A stretch of DNA of 12,431 nucleotides from Lentisphaerota bacterium (GCA_012514865.1 JAAYZO010000319.1:1-12431); one strand, 5' to 3'; counted from the first letter of the stretch, positions 1 through 6,703 are shown. Made by a program: numbers and translations. Notes: generated from the sequence alone by a model not told the origin.

Positions 1-1
1 C

Positions 2-73
2 GCTGTCCCCGCTGTCCCCGCTGTCCCCGCTGTCCCCGCTGTCCCCGCTGTCCCCGCTGTCCCCGCTGTCCCC
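2..73. repeat. Eight perfect tandem copies of a 9 bp unit
   Basis: The unit GCTGTCCCC (GGGGACAGC on the other strand) occurs eight times head to tail without a mismatch. It is followed by a decayed partial copy (GGTGTCA, 74-80). The array probably continues left of the window, since base 1 is also consistent with a copy. The unit is a multiple of three, so all frames stay open, giving for example Ala-Val-Pro on plus and Gly-Asp-Ser on minus. The array lies just beyond a strong terminator, so I see no evidence that it is coding. There are no spacers, so it is not CRISPR. The function is unknown. Replication slippage explains the perfect copies. Confidence 0.95.
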
Positions 74-82
74 GGTGTCAGC

Positions 83-120
83 AAAGAAAGGCCGCCGCGG
101 CGATCCTGCCGCGGCGGCCT
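83..120 (-). terminator. Rho-independent terminator of the TM-helix channel-like gene
   Basis: Positions 89-101 and 108-120 form a perfect 13 bp inverted repeat with a 6 nt loop, almost entirely G-C. Read on the minus strand, the hairpin is followed directly by a T-rich tract (TTCTTT, positions 88 to 83), the classic layout of an intrinsic terminator. It starts 26 nt after the stop codon of the minus-strand gene that ends at 147, so it most likely ends that transcript. On the plus strand no T-run follows, so it is not expected to work bidirectionally. Confidence 0.88.
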
Positions 121-146
121 TGTGGTGATGCCGGCCGTTCGGAGTC

Positions 147-1664
147 TCAGCCCTTGGGCTGAGTGTCGCCCGAGCAGCAGGTGGCGCTGCCGTACCAGCG
201 GTTCAGGGTGCGTGTGGCCATCTCGCGGCCGCCGAGGCCGAAGGCCAGGGCGAAGGCGACGGCGGCGGCGCCGAGGGTCAGGCCGAAGGCGAGATTGACG
301 ATCTCGTCGGCGAGGCCGGTCTGGCGCAGCGCCATGGCGCCGGCGAGGGCGAGGATGACGATGCGCACGACCATGGCCAGGTGGGGCGCGTTGGCGCAGT
401 CACTGGCGCGGATGGCGCGGGCGGCGAACTGTGCCAGGAGCAGGCCCAGGCCGAAGATGGCCGTCCCCATGAGGATGTGGCCGGCGAAGCGGATGAAGTC
501 CTGGATCAGGACGCCGACCGAGGGGAAGCCGAGCATATCGGCGGCGGTCACCGCCGCCAGCAGCACGATGAGGGTCAGGACGAGGTTGCCGACCCAGGCC
601 GCCGGCGACTGCTTCACCGTCGCCGGGGGCTGCTTGGCCAGGCCCAGTGCCACGAGGAGGTTGTTGAAGCCGAGGCCGCTGAGGACGTTGGTCACGATAC
701 CGGAGACGACCTTGCCCACCACCACGGCGATAAGGACGACCACGGTCGCCCCGAAGATACTCGGGATGGCGTCCATGATCTTGCCGAGCATCTCGCTGGG
801 GGGCTGGGTCACGGCGTCGAGCTGCAGGGCTCCGAGGGCCGAGACGATCACCGGCACCAGGATGAGGAAGTAGACGACCAGGCCGATGACGCCGGAGAGC
901 CTCTGCTTGCCGAGCGACGCGGCCAGGCCCCAGCGCTCGCTGAGGCGGTCGGCGCCGGCGCTGGCCAGGAGGCCCTGCACGACGCGCTGCGCGATACGCG
1001 CCACGAACCAGCCCACGACGCCGATCACCACCGCCGAGAAGAGGTTCGGGAGGAAGGCGCAGACCTTGTTCAGGAGGCTGTTCACCGGCACCATCAGGCC
1101 GTCCATCTGGAGGGCCTGCAGGATGGCGGGCAGGAAGAGCAGGAAGACGAGCCAGTAGACCAGCTCGGCGAAGGTGCTGCTGGCCGGCACGGCCTTGCCC
1201 TCGCCGGTCGTGGCGACGGCCAATTTCTCATCGAGCCGGGTCGACGCAAGCACGCCTCCGACGACCTTCTTAAGGACGGTCGCCACGACCCATGCCACCA
1301 GGGCCAGGAGGCCGCCGCCGATGAGGTGCGGCATGTAGCCCATCACCGGCTCCAGGACGGACTTCAGCGGCGTCACGATGACGTCGAGCTTGACCGTCTG
1401 CAGGAAGGCGATCACCACGAACAGCATGACCAGGTAGAAGGCCGCGCTTCCGGCCCATTTCTCCACCGGGATGGTCTCGCTCTTGCCCTTCCCGGAGAGC
1501 CAGTGGGCGATGGTGTTGTCGATCGACACTTTTGAGAGGGCCTTGCGCACGATTGCGGCGATGAGGAGCGCCACGATCCAGCCGATGACGAGCACCGCCA
1601 GGCCGGCCAGGAGATTCGGCCCGTAGGTCGCGATCTGCTCGCGAATCTGGTCCAGGACATTCAT
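147..1664 (-). CDS. Conserved TM-helix repeat membrane protein, MscS/CmpX-like
   Basis: This 505-residue inner-membrane protein is built from about five repeats of one unit: an amphipathic start, a long hydrophobic helix, then a basic stretch. The units lie near residues 10-50, 105-145, 198-240, 294-335 and 385-420. Each carries a variant of PxLxxGxxxLxxGWxVA, the pattern of the 'conserved TM helix' family (CmpX-like proteins and relatives of mechanosensitive channels). The C-terminus has a hydrophobic hairpin ending in AFALAFGLGGRE (471-481), typical of this family. The cytoplasmic beta-domain of true MscS channels is absent, so gating by tension is inferred from family resemblance only. The start at 1664 is chosen because the membrane repeats begin there and a GGAAGG ribosome site precedes it. 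The frame stays open another 109 codons upstream, but that stretch is low-complexity and protein-unlike. A Cys-Cys pair sits near the C-terminus (496-497). A strong terminator follows the gene. Confidence 0.85.
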   Translation of the reverse strand: MNVLDQIREQIATYGPNLLAGLAVLVIGWIVALLIAAIVRKALSKVSIDNTIAHWLSGKGKSETIPVEKWAGSAAFYLVMLFVVIAFLQTVKLDVIVTPLKSVLEPVMGYMPHLIGGGLLALVAWVVATVLKKVVGGVLASTRLDEKLAVATTGEGKAVPASSTFAELVYWLVFLLFLPAILQALQMDGLMVPVNSLLNKVCAFLPNLFSAVVIGVVGWFVARIAQRVVQGLLASAGADRLSERWGLAASLGKQRLSGVIGLVVYFLILVPVIVSALGALQLDAVTQPPSEMLGKIMDAIPSIFGATVVVLIAVVVGKVVSGIVTNVLSGLGFNNLLVALGLAKQPPATVKQSPAAWVGNLVLTLIVLLAAVTAADMLGFPSVGVLIQDFIRFAGHILMGTAIFGLGLLLAQFAARAIRASDCANAPHLAMVVRIVILALAGAMALRQTGLADEIVNLAFGLTLGAAAVAFALAFGLGGREMATRTLNRWYGSATCCSGDTQPKG

Positions 1665-1835
1665 TGGAGATCCTTCCCTATGCTGGTGAATACCGCCGCG
1701 GCGCGTATCCGCCCGGACACGCGCCCACTGTGCCCAGTATGCCGGCAGAGCCGTCCGGAGTGCGCCATCGGCAACACACCGTCGGCGCTTCCCACCCCGG
1801 GGAAGCGTCTCACCAAGGCGGCAGACTGGTATGCC

Positions 1836-1865
1836 ACTATACCGCCGCAGACTGGCCCGGCGCAA
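1836..1865 (-). promoter_or_regulatory. Possible sigma70-type promoter for the channel-like gene
   Basis: On the minus strand, TTGCGC (1865-1860) is followed after 18 nt by TATAGT (1841-1836). The -10 match is good and the -35 match is modest. Transcription would begin near 1829, leaving a leader of about 165 nt before the ATG at 1664. A short inverted repeat (GGTAT/ATACC, 1828-1832 and 1839-1843) overlaps the -10. The call rests on pattern alone. Its support is its position in an otherwise gene-free gap. Confidence 0.35.
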
Positions 1866-1885
1866 GACCTTGGAGGACCAAGGTC
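1866..1885. other. Perfect 8 bp inverted repeat (hairpin or operator)
   Basis: GACCTTGG (1866-1873) and CCAAGGTC (1878-1885) are exact reverse complements separated by 4 nt. On the minus strand this would form a small hairpin 115 nt after the methyltransferase stop, directly upstream of the possible -35 box at 1865. There is no T-run after it, so it is a poor intrinsic terminator. The alternative is a dyad binding site for a regulator of the channel-like gene. The sequence alone does not decide between these. Confidence 0.4.
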
Positions 1886-2000
1886 GTATATCCTTCCCAC
1901 CGCGGCACAGCCCGGCACTCCAGCCGGGGCACGTGAGAGCAGGCGCCACAGCCGTCGCACCGCCAGGCCCAGGCGCGCCGCTGAACGGCACCGGCAGCGC

Positions 2001-2864
2001 TCAGGCGACCGGGGCCGACCACACCGCGTAGGTGCCGCTGGGCACGGGAAGGACCTCGTGGCCGCCCTCGAGGACCATCTCGCCGGCCTCGATGGCGCCG
2101 CCGAGGCCGGCCAGGCCCTGGCTCAGGAGGTGCTCGAGCACCAGAGGCGTGTAGCCCGGCGTGTGGCAGGACAGGAAGACAAAGGCGGGCCGCGGCGCCA
2201 GGACGCGTCGGCACTGCTCCATGAGGTCGAGGAGGTGCGTGTCGATCTTGAAGAGCTCCTGGCGGCTGCCGCGGCCGAAGCTGGGCGGGTCGAGGATGAT
2301 GCCGTCATAGACGGCCCCGCGGCGCTGTTCGCGGGCGAGGAACTTCTGCACGTCGTCGACGATCCAGCGCACCGGCGCGGCGTCCAGGTCGTTGAGGGCG
2401 GCGTTGCGCCGGGCCCAGGCGACCATCTTCCGTGACGCGTCCAGATGGCACACCCTGAAGCCGAGCCGGGCCGCCGCCAGGGTGGCGCCGCCGGAGTAGG
2501 CGAAGAGATTCAGCACCGACAGGGGCTCGCGGCCGGCCGGGAGCGCCTCCTGGAAGCGCCGCAGCCAGCGCCAGGCGCGGACGTGCTCCGGGAAGACGCC
2601 GACGTGGCCGAAGTCGGTGGGCTGGACCTCGAAGCGCAGGCCCTCGAGGGTGACCTCCCAGGACTCCGGCAGGGGCCGGCGCTGCTGCCAGCGGCTGCCC
2701 TCCTCGCGGGTGAACCAGGCATCGGCGCGGTCCCACTCGGCCGCCGGCCGACAGGGCCGCCAGACCGCCTGGGCGCAGGGCCGGTCCAGGACCACCGCGC
2801 CGAAGCGCTCGAGTTTGCGGCCGTTGCCGGAATCGATGAGGCTGTAATCTGAAGGAGTTGTCAT
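2001..2864 (-). CDS. Class I SAM-dependent methyltransferase, COG1092/RlmI-like
   Basis: This 287-residue Rossmann-fold methyltransferase is likely cytoplasmic and acts on rRNA by family analogy. The N-terminus has the pattern typical of this group, with IDSGNGRKLERFG at 10-22 and a RP..A.W segment. The SAM-binding motif I is VLNLFAYSGG (117-126), with an acidic residue following the next strand (D142) and VDD at 169-171. The catalytic motif IV is LDPPSFGRG (191-199). Unlike E. coli RlmI (about 396 residues), there is no N-terminal PUA domain, so this is the short form and the target base cannot be assigned. The start at 2864 has AGAGG upstream at suitable distance. The gene lies 72 nt downstream of the rhomboid gene and is probably read from the same transcript. 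Confidence 0.85.
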   Translation of the reverse strand: MTTPSDYSLIDSGNGRKLERFGAVVLDRPCAQAVWRPCRPAAEWDRADAWFTREEGSRWQQRRPLPESWEVTLEGLRFEVQPTDFGHVGVFPEHVRAWRWLRRFQEALPAGREPLSVLNLFAYSGGATLAAARLGFRVCHLDASRKMVAWARRNAALNDLDAAPVRWIVDDVQKFLAREQRRGAVYDGIILDPPSFGRGSRQELFKIDTHLLDLMEQCRRVLAPRPAFVFLSCHTPGYTPLVLEHLLSQGLAGLGGAIEAGEMVLEGGHEVLPVPSGTYAVWSAPVA

Positions 2865-2936
2865 GCCTGTCTGACCTCTGCAACGCTGACCGCGCGCCGT
2901 GACCGGCGCCGGGGGGGCGGGCGTCCCACGGCGTCC

Positions 2937-3644
2937 TCAGCGCCCGCGCCGGCCGCCGCCGGCGCGCCGCCAGCGCCGGATGCCGGCCATGCCGGCCACA
3001 AAGCCGCCGATGTGAGCCCAGAACGCGATGCCGCCGGCCGCCGGCTGGCCATCGGCGAGGGTGCGGTAGCCGCCCAAGACCTGCGAGGCGATCCACACCA
3101 GCAGGTAGACGAAGGCCGGCAGGCGCACCATCACCGGGAACACCAGGATGGGCACCACAAAGCGTACCCACTCAAAGGGAAAGAGCAACAGGTAGGCACC
3201 GAGGACGCCGGCGATGGCGCCGCTGGCGCCGATGGTGGGCACCGTGCTGAGCGGCGCGACGGCCACATGCAGGAGGCCAGCCAGGACGCCGCAGGCCAGA
3301 TAGAACCCCAGGAAGCGCAGGTGCCCGAGGCGGTCCTCGATCTGGTCGCCGAACACGCGCAGGCTGATCAGGTTGCCGACGACATGCAGGAGGCCGCCAT
3401 GCAGGAACATGCTGCTCAGCAGGGGCAGCCAGGCCGAACGGAGATAGGCCGGGATGGCCTCCGGCCAGGGCCCCGACGGCAGACGCCAGAGCCGCGCCGG
3501 CACCAGCGCCAGGCGCTCCCACGCCTCCAGGCCGTCGGCACCGAGCATGACCTGCCAGGCGAACGCCCCCAGGTTGGCCAGGATCAGCAGCCACATCACC
3601 CAGGGGAACGACCGCGTCAGGCGGTCCTTGCCGATCGGTATCAT
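2937..3644 (-). CDS. Rhomboid-family intramembrane serine protease
   Basis: This 235-residue polytopic membrane protease cleaves transmembrane segments inside the bilayer. All hallmark residues are present. The HxxxxHxxxN oxyanion motif is in the second helix (H82, H87, N91, the same spacing as in GlpG). The nucleophile is Ser141 in GASG (139-142). The partner is His211 in AHIGGFVAG (210-218). About six hydrophobic segments fit the basic bacterial rhomboid core, and a short Arg/Gly-rich tail ends the protein (222-235). The start at 3644 overlaps the cdsA stop in an ATGA arrangement, so translation is probably coupled. The frame is open farther upstream inside cdsA, but that part is antisense-like noise. 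The natural substrate is unknown. Linkage to cdsA and uppS suggests an envelope role (inference). Confidence 0.92.
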   Translation of the reverse strand: MIPIGKDRLTRSFPWVMWLLILANLGAFAWQVMLGADGLEAWERLALVPARLWRLPSGPWPEAIPAYLRSAWLPLLSSMFLHGGLLHVVGNLISLRVFGDQIEDRLGHLRFLGFYLACGVLAGLLHVAVAPLSTVPTIGASGAIAGVLGAYLLLFPFEWVRFVVPILVFPVMVRLPAFVYLLVWIASQVLGGYRTLADGQPAAGGIAFWAHIGGFVAGMAGIRRWRRAGGGRRGR

Positions 3645-4510
3645 GAGCCGGAGACGAACCGCAGCCAGACGTAGAACAGCGGCCCCATCGGGATGAGGCT
3701 GTCGAGCATGTCCAGCGCCCCGCCAAGACCGGGCAGGCGCCCCGAGTCTTTCGCCTCGGCGGCACGCTTCAGGAGCGACTCGGCCAGGTCGCCGAGAAGG
3801 CCGAACCACGACGCCGCCAGGCCGAGCGCCAGGGCACTGGAAAGGCTCAGCACCGGCCGGCCGGCGACGGTCAGGCTGTCGCCGAACCAGGCCAGGCCGG
3901 CCCAGGCGGCCAGCACCCCGGCGAGGGTGCCGCCGACGAGGCCCTCCCAGCTCTTCTTGGGGCTGATCCGCGGCGCCAGCTTGTGGTTGCCGCCAGGACG
4001 ACGTGCGGTCAGCGTCCCGGCGATGTAGGCGCCAGTGTCCGTCATCTTGGTCACCGCCGCCAGGTACAGCAGCAGCGCCGGCCCGCGGGCGCCGGGCAGG
4101 AAGTACACCCGCACCATGAATGACAGGCTCCAGTAGAGGTAGACGAAGCCGCCGAGCGAGACCCATACGGCCGTCAGGCCGGCGGCCGGCGGGCCGGCCC
4201 GGTGCAGGCTCAGCGCAAAGGCGCCGAGCACGAGCACCGCGATCAGCAGCACCCCGAGGGCCTCCCGCCACGGCGGCGACAGCGGCAGCGCCGCCAGCAC
4301 CAGCCAGCACAGGCCGAGAAAGACGGTCAGGCGACCGTGACCCGGCGAGCCCGCGCGCGCGCTGAGCCCGAAGAACTCGTGACCCGCCGCCAGCGCCAGG
4401 CCTAGGCCCAGGAGCGCAAACAGCGCCACGCCCGGCCAGCCCGGCACCAGGAAGGCCGCCAGGGTCAGACCGATCATCGGCGCGGCAGCGAGGAGCCTAT
4501 GACGCAGCAT
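3641..4510 (-). CDS. cdsA: Phosphatidate cytidylyltransferase (CDP-diacylglycerol synthase)
   Basis: CdsA joins phosphatidic acid and CTP to make CDP-diacylglycerol, the precursor of bacterial phospholipids, at the inner membrane. The 289-residue protein has several membrane helices in its first half and two recognisable family blocks. One is TDTGAYIAG (157-165) followed by HKLAPRISPKKSWEG (176-190). The other is the C-terminal signature from LLKRAAEAKDSG (246-257) through PGLGGALDMLDS (260-271). The consensus at the second block is usually PGHGGxxDRxDS, so here His is Leu262 and Arg is Met268. The metal-related acidic residues of KD and LDS are kept, so activity is likely. The gene overlaps uppS by 14 nt and rhomboid by 4 nt, which shows it belongs to one operon. 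Length is normal for the family. Confidence 0.93.
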   Translation of the reverse strand: MLRHRLLAAAPMIGLTLAAFLVPGWPGVALFALLGLGLALAAGHEFFGLSARAGSPGHGRLTVFLGLCWLVLAALPLSPPWREALGVLLIAVLVLGAFALSLHRAGPPAAGLTAVWVSLGGFVYLYWSLSFMVRVYFLPGARGPALLLYLAAVTKMTDTGAYIAGTLTARRPGGNHKLAPRISPKKSWEGLVGGTLAGVLAAWAGLAWFGDSLTVAGRPVLSLSSALALGLAASWFGLLGDLAESLLKRAAEAKDSGRLPGLGGALDMLDSLIPMGPLFYVWLRFVSGS

Positions 4511-5225
4511 CGTCGAGGCCCCCGAAATGCCGCACCCGCCGGCTGTAGTCCTGCAACGCCTCGAGGAAGTGCTCGCGGGTGAAGTCCGGCCAGCACACCG
4601 GCGTCACCCAGAGTTCGGCATAAGAGGCCTGCCAGAGGAGGAAGTTGCTGAGGCGCCGCTCGTTGGCCGTCCGGATGACCAGATCCGGGTCGGGCTGGCC
4701 GGCCGTGTACAGGCAGCGCTCCAGGGCCGCCTCGGTGATCTGGTCCGGACGCAGGCGGCCCTCGCGGACACGCTCGGCCAGACAGCGCGCCGCGCGCGTC
4801 AGCTCGGCGCGGCTGCCGTAGCTCAGGGCCAGGGTCAGGGTGCCCTTGCGGTAGGCCGCGGTGGCCGCCATCGCCTCGCTCAGCTTGCGGCGCACCCCGG
4901 CGGGCAGGCGCTCGATCTCGCCGATGGCCTGCAGGCGGATGTGGTAGCGATGCAGATCCGCGGTGCGCTCCTCGAGGAAGTCCTTCAGCAGCCGCATCAG
5001 CGCCCGCACCTCACTGACCGGGCGGGCCCAGTTCTCGGTGCTGAAGGCGTACAGCGTCAGGTACTTAACCCCAAACTCGTGGCACGCCTCGACGACGCGG
5101 CGGACGCTCTCGGCGCCGGCGCGGTGGCCCTCGCTGCGCGGCAGGCCGCGCTCGCGCGCCCAGCGCCCGTTGCCGTCCATGATAATGGCGACGTGTCGCG
5201 GCGTCTTCAGCGTCGTCGTGGCCAT
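4497..5225 (-). CDS. uppS: Isoprenyl (undecaprenyl) diphosphate synthase
   Basis: UppS is the cytoplasmic cis-prenyltransferase that extends farnesyl diphosphate with isopentenyl units to make the C55 carrier for peptidoglycan and other envelope glycans. The 242-residue protein opens with the signature HVAIIMDGNGRWA (11-23), which contains the catalytic Asp17. It continues with GHRAG (33-37) and YAFSTENW (59-66), and ends with RLSNFLLWQ (191-199) and the metal-site Glu204 in YAEL. The usual RTSGE or RTGGE before RLSN reads RTANE here (185-189), a local variant that keeps the outer Arg and Glu. The start at 5225 is supported by family length and by the ribosome site overlapping the purA stop. 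Pairing with cdsA is the common bacterial arrangement. Confidence 0.95.
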   Translation of the reverse strand: MATTTLKTPRHVAIIMDGNGRWARERGLPRSEGHRAGAESVRRVVEACHEFGVKYLTLYAFSTENWARPVSEVRALMRLLKDFLEERTADLHRYHIRLQAIGEIERLPAGVRRKLSEAMAATAAYRKGTLTLALSYGSRAELTRAARCLAERVREGRLRPDQITEAALERCLYTAGQPDPDLVIRTANERRLSNFLLWQASYAELWVTPVCWPDFTREHFLEALQDYSRRVRHFGGLDDAAS

Positions 5226-5236
5226 GGGCCTCCTCA
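5226..5236 (-). promoter_or_regulatory. uppS ribosome binding site overlapping the purA stop codon
   Basis: The minus strand reads TGAGGAGGCCC immediately before the uppS ATG. The purA stop TGA forms the first bases of the AGGAGG core. Counting from GAGG the spacing is 6 nt, and from the full AGGAGG it is only 3 nt. The overlap points to translational coupling between purA and uppS and decides the uppS start. Confidence 0.75.
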
Positions 5237-6511
5237 GCGGCCGACGGTGAAGGTCTGGTCGCGCTTGGGGCCGACCGAGACAATCGACAGGCGTCCGCCG
5301 GTCAGTTCGAGCAGGCGGCGGATGTAGGCCCGGGCGCGGCTCGGCAGCTCGCGGTAGGACCGGGCGCGGGTGGTATCCTGCTGCCAGCCGGGCATCTCCT
5401 CGTAGACGGGGACGACGCGCTCGAGCAGGGTGCTGTCCGAGGGCATATCGGTGATGGTCCGGCCGTCGAGCTGGTAGGCGGTGCAGATACGCAGGGTCTC
5501 GAGGTTGTCGAGGACATCGAGTTTGGTGAGGGCGATGCGGCTGACGCCGTTGAGCATCACGGCATAGCGGCTGGCGACGGCATCGAACCACCCGCAGCGG
5601 CGCGGCCGGCCGGTGGTGGCGCCGAACTCGCCGCCGGTGGCGCGGAGCAGCTCGCCGGTCGCGTCATGCAGCTCGGTCGGGAACGGCCCCGAGCCGACGC
5701 GCGTCGAGTAGGCCTTGAGCACGCCGATGACGCGGTCGATGCGGCACGGCGGCAGACCGCCGCCGGTGCAGGCCGCGCCCGAGGTCGTGTTGCTGCTGGT
5801 GACGAAGGGGTACGTCCCGTAGTCGATATCCAGCCAGCAGCCCTGCGCGCCCTCGAAGAGGATCTCTTTGCGGTCGTCGGCGGCGCGGTTCACCATCAGG
5901 ACGGTATCGGCGACCATGGGCGCGAGGCGCGGCAGGACGGCCGCCACCTTGGCCCACTCGGCATCGACGTCGTAGTCGGCGGCGCCGGCCTGGCGGAACA
6001 GCCCGCGGTAGATCTCAGCCTGGGCCCGGAACTGGGCCTCGAGGCGGGCCGGGTCGCCCATGAGGCCGGCACGCAGGCCGGTGCGGCTGACCTTGTCCGC
6101 GTAGGCCGGGCCGATGCCGCGGCGGGTGGTGCCGATGCTGCGGGCGCCGAGCTGGCCCTCGCGAACGCCATCCCACAGGCAGTGGTACGAGAAGATGAGC
6201 TGGCAGCGGTCGCTGATGCGCAGACGCGACGACACGTCAATGCCGCGACGCTGCAGGGCGTCGACCTCGTCCCAGAGCGCCACCGGGTTGAGCACGACGC
6301 CATTGCCAATGATATTCAGGGTGCCCTGCCGCAGAATCCCGGAGGGAATCAGGTGCAGGACGAACTTCTCGGCACCGACCAGCACCGTGTGGCCGGCGTT
6401 GTTGCCACCCTGGAAACGCACCACCACGTCGGAGCGTTCGGTCAGGTAGTCGATGATCTTGCCCTTGCCCTCATCGCCCCACTGCAGACCGACCAGAACC
6501 GTGCTCGCCAT
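5234..6511 (-). CDS. purA: Adenylosuccinate synthetase
   Basis: PurA is the cytoplasmic enzyme that joins IMP and aspartate, using GTP, to form adenylosuccinate in AMP synthesis. The 425 residues match the usual full length. The N-terminal signature QWGDEGKGK (10-18) contains the catalytic Asp13. His41 in NNAGHT is the second catalytic residue, at the same number as in E. coli. Further family blocks are IGTTRRGIGPAYADK (126-140), GAQGCWLDIDYGTYPFVTSS (221-240), GATTGRPRRCGWFD (297-310) and the C-terminal base-recognition segment SVGPKRDQT (412-420). The start at 6511 has GGGAG about 9 nt upstream. It is the first gene of the leftward operon, about 100 nt from a candidate promoter at 6621-6648. 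No purine riboswitch-like fold was recognised in the leader. Confidence 0.97.
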   Translation of the reverse strand: MASTVLVGLQWGDEGKGKIIDYLTERSDVVVRFQGGNNAGHTVLVGAEKFVLHLIPSGILRQGTLNIIGNGVVLNPVALWDEVDALQRRGIDVSSRLRISDRCQLIFSYHCLWDGVREGQLGARSIGTTRRGIGPAYADKVSRTGLRAGLMGDPARLEAQFRAQAEIYRGLFRQAGAADYDVDAEWAKVAAVLPRLAPMVADTVLMVNRAADDRKEILFEGAQGCWLDIDYGTYPFVTSSNTTSGAACTGGGLPPCRIDRVIGVLKAYSTRVGSGPFPTELHDATGELLRATGGEFGATTGRPRRCGWFDAVASRYAVMLNGVSRIALTKLDVLDNLETLRICTAYQLDGRTITDMPSDSTLLERVVPVYEEMPGWQQDTTRARSYRELPSRARAYIRRLLELTGGRLSIVSVGPKRDQTFTVGR

Positions 6512-6596
6512 GGATCAAGCTCCCGTTGGGTGTGACGCCAAACCACAACAGGTCTTATCGCGCGCGCCCGACCGGCTGGGGATCGGGCCGGCCCGC

Positions 6597-6625
6597 TTGC
6601 CAGGGTCCTGTTGCCATGGTACAAT
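6597..6625 (+). promoter_or_regulatory. Sigma70-type promoter for the rightward operon
   Basis: TTGCCA (6597-6602) and TACAAT (6620-6625) each match the consensus at five of six positions and are separated by the optimal 17 nt. Transcription should begin near 6632, giving a leader of about 91 nt before the SpoU-family methyltransferase ATG at 6723. This is the best promoter visible in the window. It lies in the only intergenic region between divergent genes. No operator-like palindrome for a regulator overlaps it. Confidence 0.75.
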
Positions 6626-6648
6626 AGGTGCTTTCGCGGGGAGTTCAA
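6621..6648 (-). promoter_or_regulatory. Overlapping leftward promoter for purA operon
   Basis: On the minus strand, TTGAAC (6648-6643) is followed after 16 nt by TATTGT (6626-6621), with four of six consensus matches in each box. The -10 lies on the same base pairs as the -10 of the rightward promoter, because the shared 7-mer TACAATA reads TATTGTA on the other strand and so keeps the TA...TA frame in both directions. Transcription would begin near 6614, giving a purA leader of about 100 nt. It is weaker than the rightward promoter, and no better leftward candidate was seen closer to purA. Confidence 0.45.
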
Positions 6649-6654
6649 CGCGCC

Positions 6655-6703
6655 CGGCTGCCCCCGGCCAACCGGACCGGGTTGAGGCGCGGGGGCCGAG
6701 CCG
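6655..6703 (+). promoter_or_regulatory. Structured 5' leader of the SpoU-family methyltransferase mRNA
   Basis: CGGCT-GCCCCCG (6655-6666) can pair with CGGGGGC-CG-AGCCG (6690-6703), giving 12 G-C-rich base pairs with one 2 nt bulge. CAACC (6669-6673) and GGTTG (6680-6684) can extend the stem inside. The hairpin lies in the predicted untranslated leader and ends 3 nt before the only AGGA-like ribosome site (6706-6709). It could limit translation of the methyltransferase. It has no T-run and matches no riboswitch I know. Confidence 0.45.

Larger units (their letters stand above)
1665..2000. other. Gene-free spacer between the methyltransferase and channel-like genes
   Basis: This is 336 nt between two minus-strand genes. 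Reading frames cross it on both strands, but their translations are rich in Arg, Pro and Ala, have no recognisable domain, and merely run into antisense of neighbouring genes. The stretch is less GC-skewed than the genes and contains AT-richer patches near 1828-1845 and 1864-1895. It holds a possible minus-strand promoter and a perfect 8 bp inverted repeat, each listed separately. I find no tRNA-like or other recognisable RNA. Its likely job is to separate the channel-like gene from the upstream operon. Confidence 0.6.

Noticed and set aside
2..73. CRISPR array
   Set aside because: The 9 bp units are contiguous without spacers, and no cas genes are nearby.
3..128. Possible end of a coding gene reading through the 9 bp repeat
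   Set aside because: A frame with repeating Leu-Ser-Pro runs to a stop at 126-128, but it crosses the terminator hairpin. The openness comes from the repeat length being a multiple of three.
381..1535. Long plus-strand open frame opposite the channel-like gene
   Set aside because: Its product is low-complexity (Asp, Glu, Gly, His, Gln, Arg) with no domain. The minus strand has a convincing membrane protein with repeats. Antisense openness is expected at this GC content.
1665..1991. 109-codon N-terminal extension of the channel-like protein
   Set aside because: The frame is open but the sequence is Arg/Gly-rich and unlike the family. A ribosome site precedes the internal ATG at 1664, where the membrane repeats begin.
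1680..2435. Plus-strand frame across the gene-free spacer
   Set aside because: It runs into antisense of the methyltransferase, has no domain and no good ribosome site. Its composition is that of a shadow frame.
3645..4310. Upstream extension of the rhomboid frame
   Set aside because: It lies entirely within cdsA in another frame and is Gly/Arg/Ala-rich. The ATGA overlap start gives a normal-length rhomboid.
5226..5591. Upstream extension of the uppS frame into purA
   Set aside because: The residues are Arg/Pro/His-rich noise. The start at 5225 gives the normal family length with a ribosome site.
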